A DNA stretch of 64,000 bases from DASZWJ01 sp963813895 (GTDB taxonomy: Bacteria; Pseudomonadota; Gammaproteobacteria; JAURND01), in NCBI GenBank assembly GCA_963813895.1, contig CAWFAS010000003.1, forward strand, positions 682,001 through 746,000. The letters run 5' to 3'. The notes beneath the pieces were generated by a model. That model was not told the origin of the DNA. It did not search any database and was given only the letters and a program-made list of their open reading frames with translations. Made by a program: the position numbers and the translations under genes. How positions within the stretch are numbered: the stretch's first letter is position 1; each line of letters begins with the position of its first letter. This document shows positions 62,698 to 64,000 of this stretch, in pieces.

Positions 62698-63363
62698 ATG
62701 AAACGATGGATAGTTTATTGGGTAACTATCTGCCTTGGCATCTCATTGCTAAGCACAGCTTGGGCTGAAACAGAAAATATATTACAACCGATATCGTCGG
62801 CAACAGCAGCCCAGCTTTATAATCCTCAAGGTAATACCATTGCTGGCAATCCTAATGGCAATGTAACTTTAGTTGAATTTTTCGATTATAACTGCCCATT
62901 TTGCCGCGGTTTACAACCCACTCTCAAAAAACTGATTGCTAAAAATCCTAATTTACGAGTAGTTTATAAAGAATACCTACTTTTCGGAGATGCATCTATT
63001 CCAGCTACTGCAGCCGCATTGGCAGCAGCAAATCAAAATAAATATCTCGACATGCATCGAGCCTTGATGTCGGCTAAACATCCATTAACTCAAAGGGAAG
63101 TGCTGATTATTGGCAAATCCATTGGGCTAGATCCGGAAATACTGGCGAAAAACATGGCCAGTTCGAGCATTCAGAATCAAATGGTTGCCAACACCATGCT
63201 GGCTTCAACCTTAAATTTGAATGCCGCACCAGCGTTTATTATAACCAGCACAAAGGCAACCACTCACTCAAACAAGGGATCGGCACCACAATATGTATTT
63301 ATGGGCAGCGATAACGCTGAGAACAATTTGCAAACTTTGATTGATAAAGTGGGCGCAGGTTGA
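62698..63363 (+). CDS. DsbA-family periplasmic thiol-disulfide oxidoreductase
   Basis: The 221-residue protein has a signal peptide (MKRWIVYWVTICLGISLLST AWA), then a thioredoxin-fold domain with the active site FFDYNCPFCRGL (CPFC) and a cis-Pro loop near LNAAPAFIIT. It resembles the Com1/DsbA2-type group of Coxiella and Legionella. I choose the ATG at 62698; the frame extends 11 codons upstream but this would spoil the signal peptide. It is immediately followed by a dsbD gene, so the pair probably works in periplasmic disulfide exchange. Confidence 0.87.
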   Translation: MKRWIVYWVTICLGISLLSTAWAETENILQPISSATAAQLYNPQGNTIAGNPNGNVTLVEFFDYNCPFCRGLQPTLKKLIAKNPNLRVVYKEYLLFGDASIPATAAALAAANQNKYLDMHRALMSAKHPLTQREVLIIGKSIGLDPEILAKNMASSSIQNQMVANTMLASTLNLNAAPAFIITSTKATTHSNKGSAPQYVFMGSDNAENNLQTLIDKVGAG

Positions 63364-63365
63364 AC

Positions 63366-64000
63366 GTGAAGAAATTTTGTTATGCGGGTTGGCTCTTCTT
63401 ATTGCTCAGCTTTGCAGCCTGGGGCGCTACCTCACAACAGCCACTTCCTGTGGACAAAGCTTTTTCATTTTCTGCTGAACTGTTTGGTAATGATACCGTT
63501 CTTTTGCATTGGAACATTTCTCCTGGGCATTATCTCTATCGTGACCGATTTAAATTTAAAATAATTTCACCCACTACGGCCAGCATTGGCAGCATTATTT
63601 ATCCTCAAGGGAAACCCAAAGAAGATGAGATTTTCGGGAAATATCAAGTTTATCCCGACAAACTAACCTTGCCTGTTCCCATTATTAAAGCGGATCCTAA
63701 AAATACAACTTTCGAAGTAACCTATCAGGGCTGTGCAGAAGATGGCTACTGCTATCCACCTACTATGCATAGGATAACCAGCAATTTTGTTGCACGGACT
63801 GTTACTACGGATGTCGCCCCCATTACTAGCAACCGCACCCCCACCAATCAAGAACAACAATTTTTCAAGCTGCTGTCCGGCAGGCATTTAATAACTATCT
63901 TTTTTGCTTTCTTGGGTTTTGGAATTTTACTATCCTTTACGCCTTGTGTATTACCTATGCTGCCAATTTTGTCTGGGATTATTGTCGGTCAAAAAGAAGA
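63366..64000 (+). CDS. dsbD: DsbD, thiol:disulfide interchange protein (partial, runs off the window)
   Basis: A GTG at 63366 starts VKKFCYAGWLFLLLSFAAWG, a signal peptide. The N-terminal DsbD-alpha domain follows (LLHWNISPGHYLYRDRFKFK; EVTYQGCAEDGYCYPPTMHR with the redox Cys pair), then the first membrane segments (FFAFLGFGILLSFTPCVLPM LPILSGI, where the Cys-Pro is the transmembrane redox site). DsbD passes electrons from cytoplasmic thioredoxin to periplasmic partners. It begins 3 bases after the DsbA-like gene. The thioredoxin-like gamma domain lies beyond the window. Confidence 0.92.
   Translation, partial: MKKFCYAGWLFLLLSFAAWGATSQQPLPVDKAFSFSAELFGNDTVLLHWNISPGHYLYRDRFKFKIISPTTASIGSIIYPQGKPKEDEIFGKYQVYPDKLTLPVPIIKADPKNTTFEVTYQGCAEDGYCYPPTMHRITSNFVARTVTTDVAPITSNRTPTNQEQQFFKLLSGRHLITIFFAFLGFGILLSFTPCVLPMLPILSGIIVGQKE

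Overview
The window looks like chromosomal or plasmid-derived accessory DNA from a gammaproteobacterium with moderately low GC. A host-associated member of the Legionellales (Legionella/Coxiella relatives) fits best: there are F-type transfer genes, ankyrin-repeat proteins, POT-type transporters and PAS/LuxR regulators amid dense insertion sequences and group II introns. This placement is an inference from gene content; no 16S or core ribosomal marker is present.

Region 1 (1-17.5 kb) is a decaying F-type conjugative element. traF is cut by a foreign UvrD-helicase fragment. traH is intact. traG has a C-terminal frameshift. traD has a one-base deletion in an A run. The MOBF relaxase traI has an in-frame TAG and is then truncated by an L-asparaginase pseudogene. 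Small-molecule enzymes (GNAT, thiopurine methyltransferase, PanE-like reductase, SnoaL-like protein, CTP-synthase-like amidotransferase) sit as cargo between traH and traG. A KfrA-like protein with a perfect dyad operator, an effector-like ankyrin protein and several palindromic repeats sit between traD and traI. A FAD monooxygenase follows.

Region 2 (17.7-30.5 kb) holds remnants of an integrase and of a Tn5-like transposase, a broken IS66 element and a NarL-type response regulator. It then carries a small-molecule locus: an XRE/S24-like regulator, an ankyrin protein and a POT-family transporter, transcribed convergently with an ATP-grasp ligase and an N5-(carboxyethyl)ornithine-synthase-like enzyme. 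It closes with a large HNH-bearing group II intron inserted antisense into a structured-RNA/small-ORF locus.

Region 3 (30,498-57,830) is an integrative element in tRNA-Lys(CUU). A 46-bp direct repeat of the tRNA 3' part marks both ends. A P4-type integrase lies at the left end. An AlpA-like HTH protein, a CHC2 zinc-finger protein and a Toprim/DUF927 primase-helicase lie at the right, together with a Gabija-like OLD nuclease/UvrD helicase pair. Cargo includes an AlbA_2 (Schlafen-type) protein, a DUF3050-histidine kinase-response regulator operon, and a LuxR/dehydrogenase/thioesterase group. An IS3 element and an unusual IS21-like element (with an extra ParB-like gene and a small Cys-containing gene) are each interrupted by a different group II intron, and the intron-exon boundaries can be read to the base because splicing restores the transposase reading frames.

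Region 4 (57.8-64 kb) is more ordinary: intact tRNA-Lys, an older integrase pseudogene, a broken alpha/beta hydrolase, a tautomerase/isochorismatase-family operon divergent from a LysR regulator, a lysine-rich histone-H1-like protein with a good terminator, and a DsbA-like/DsbD thiol-disulfide pair running off the end.
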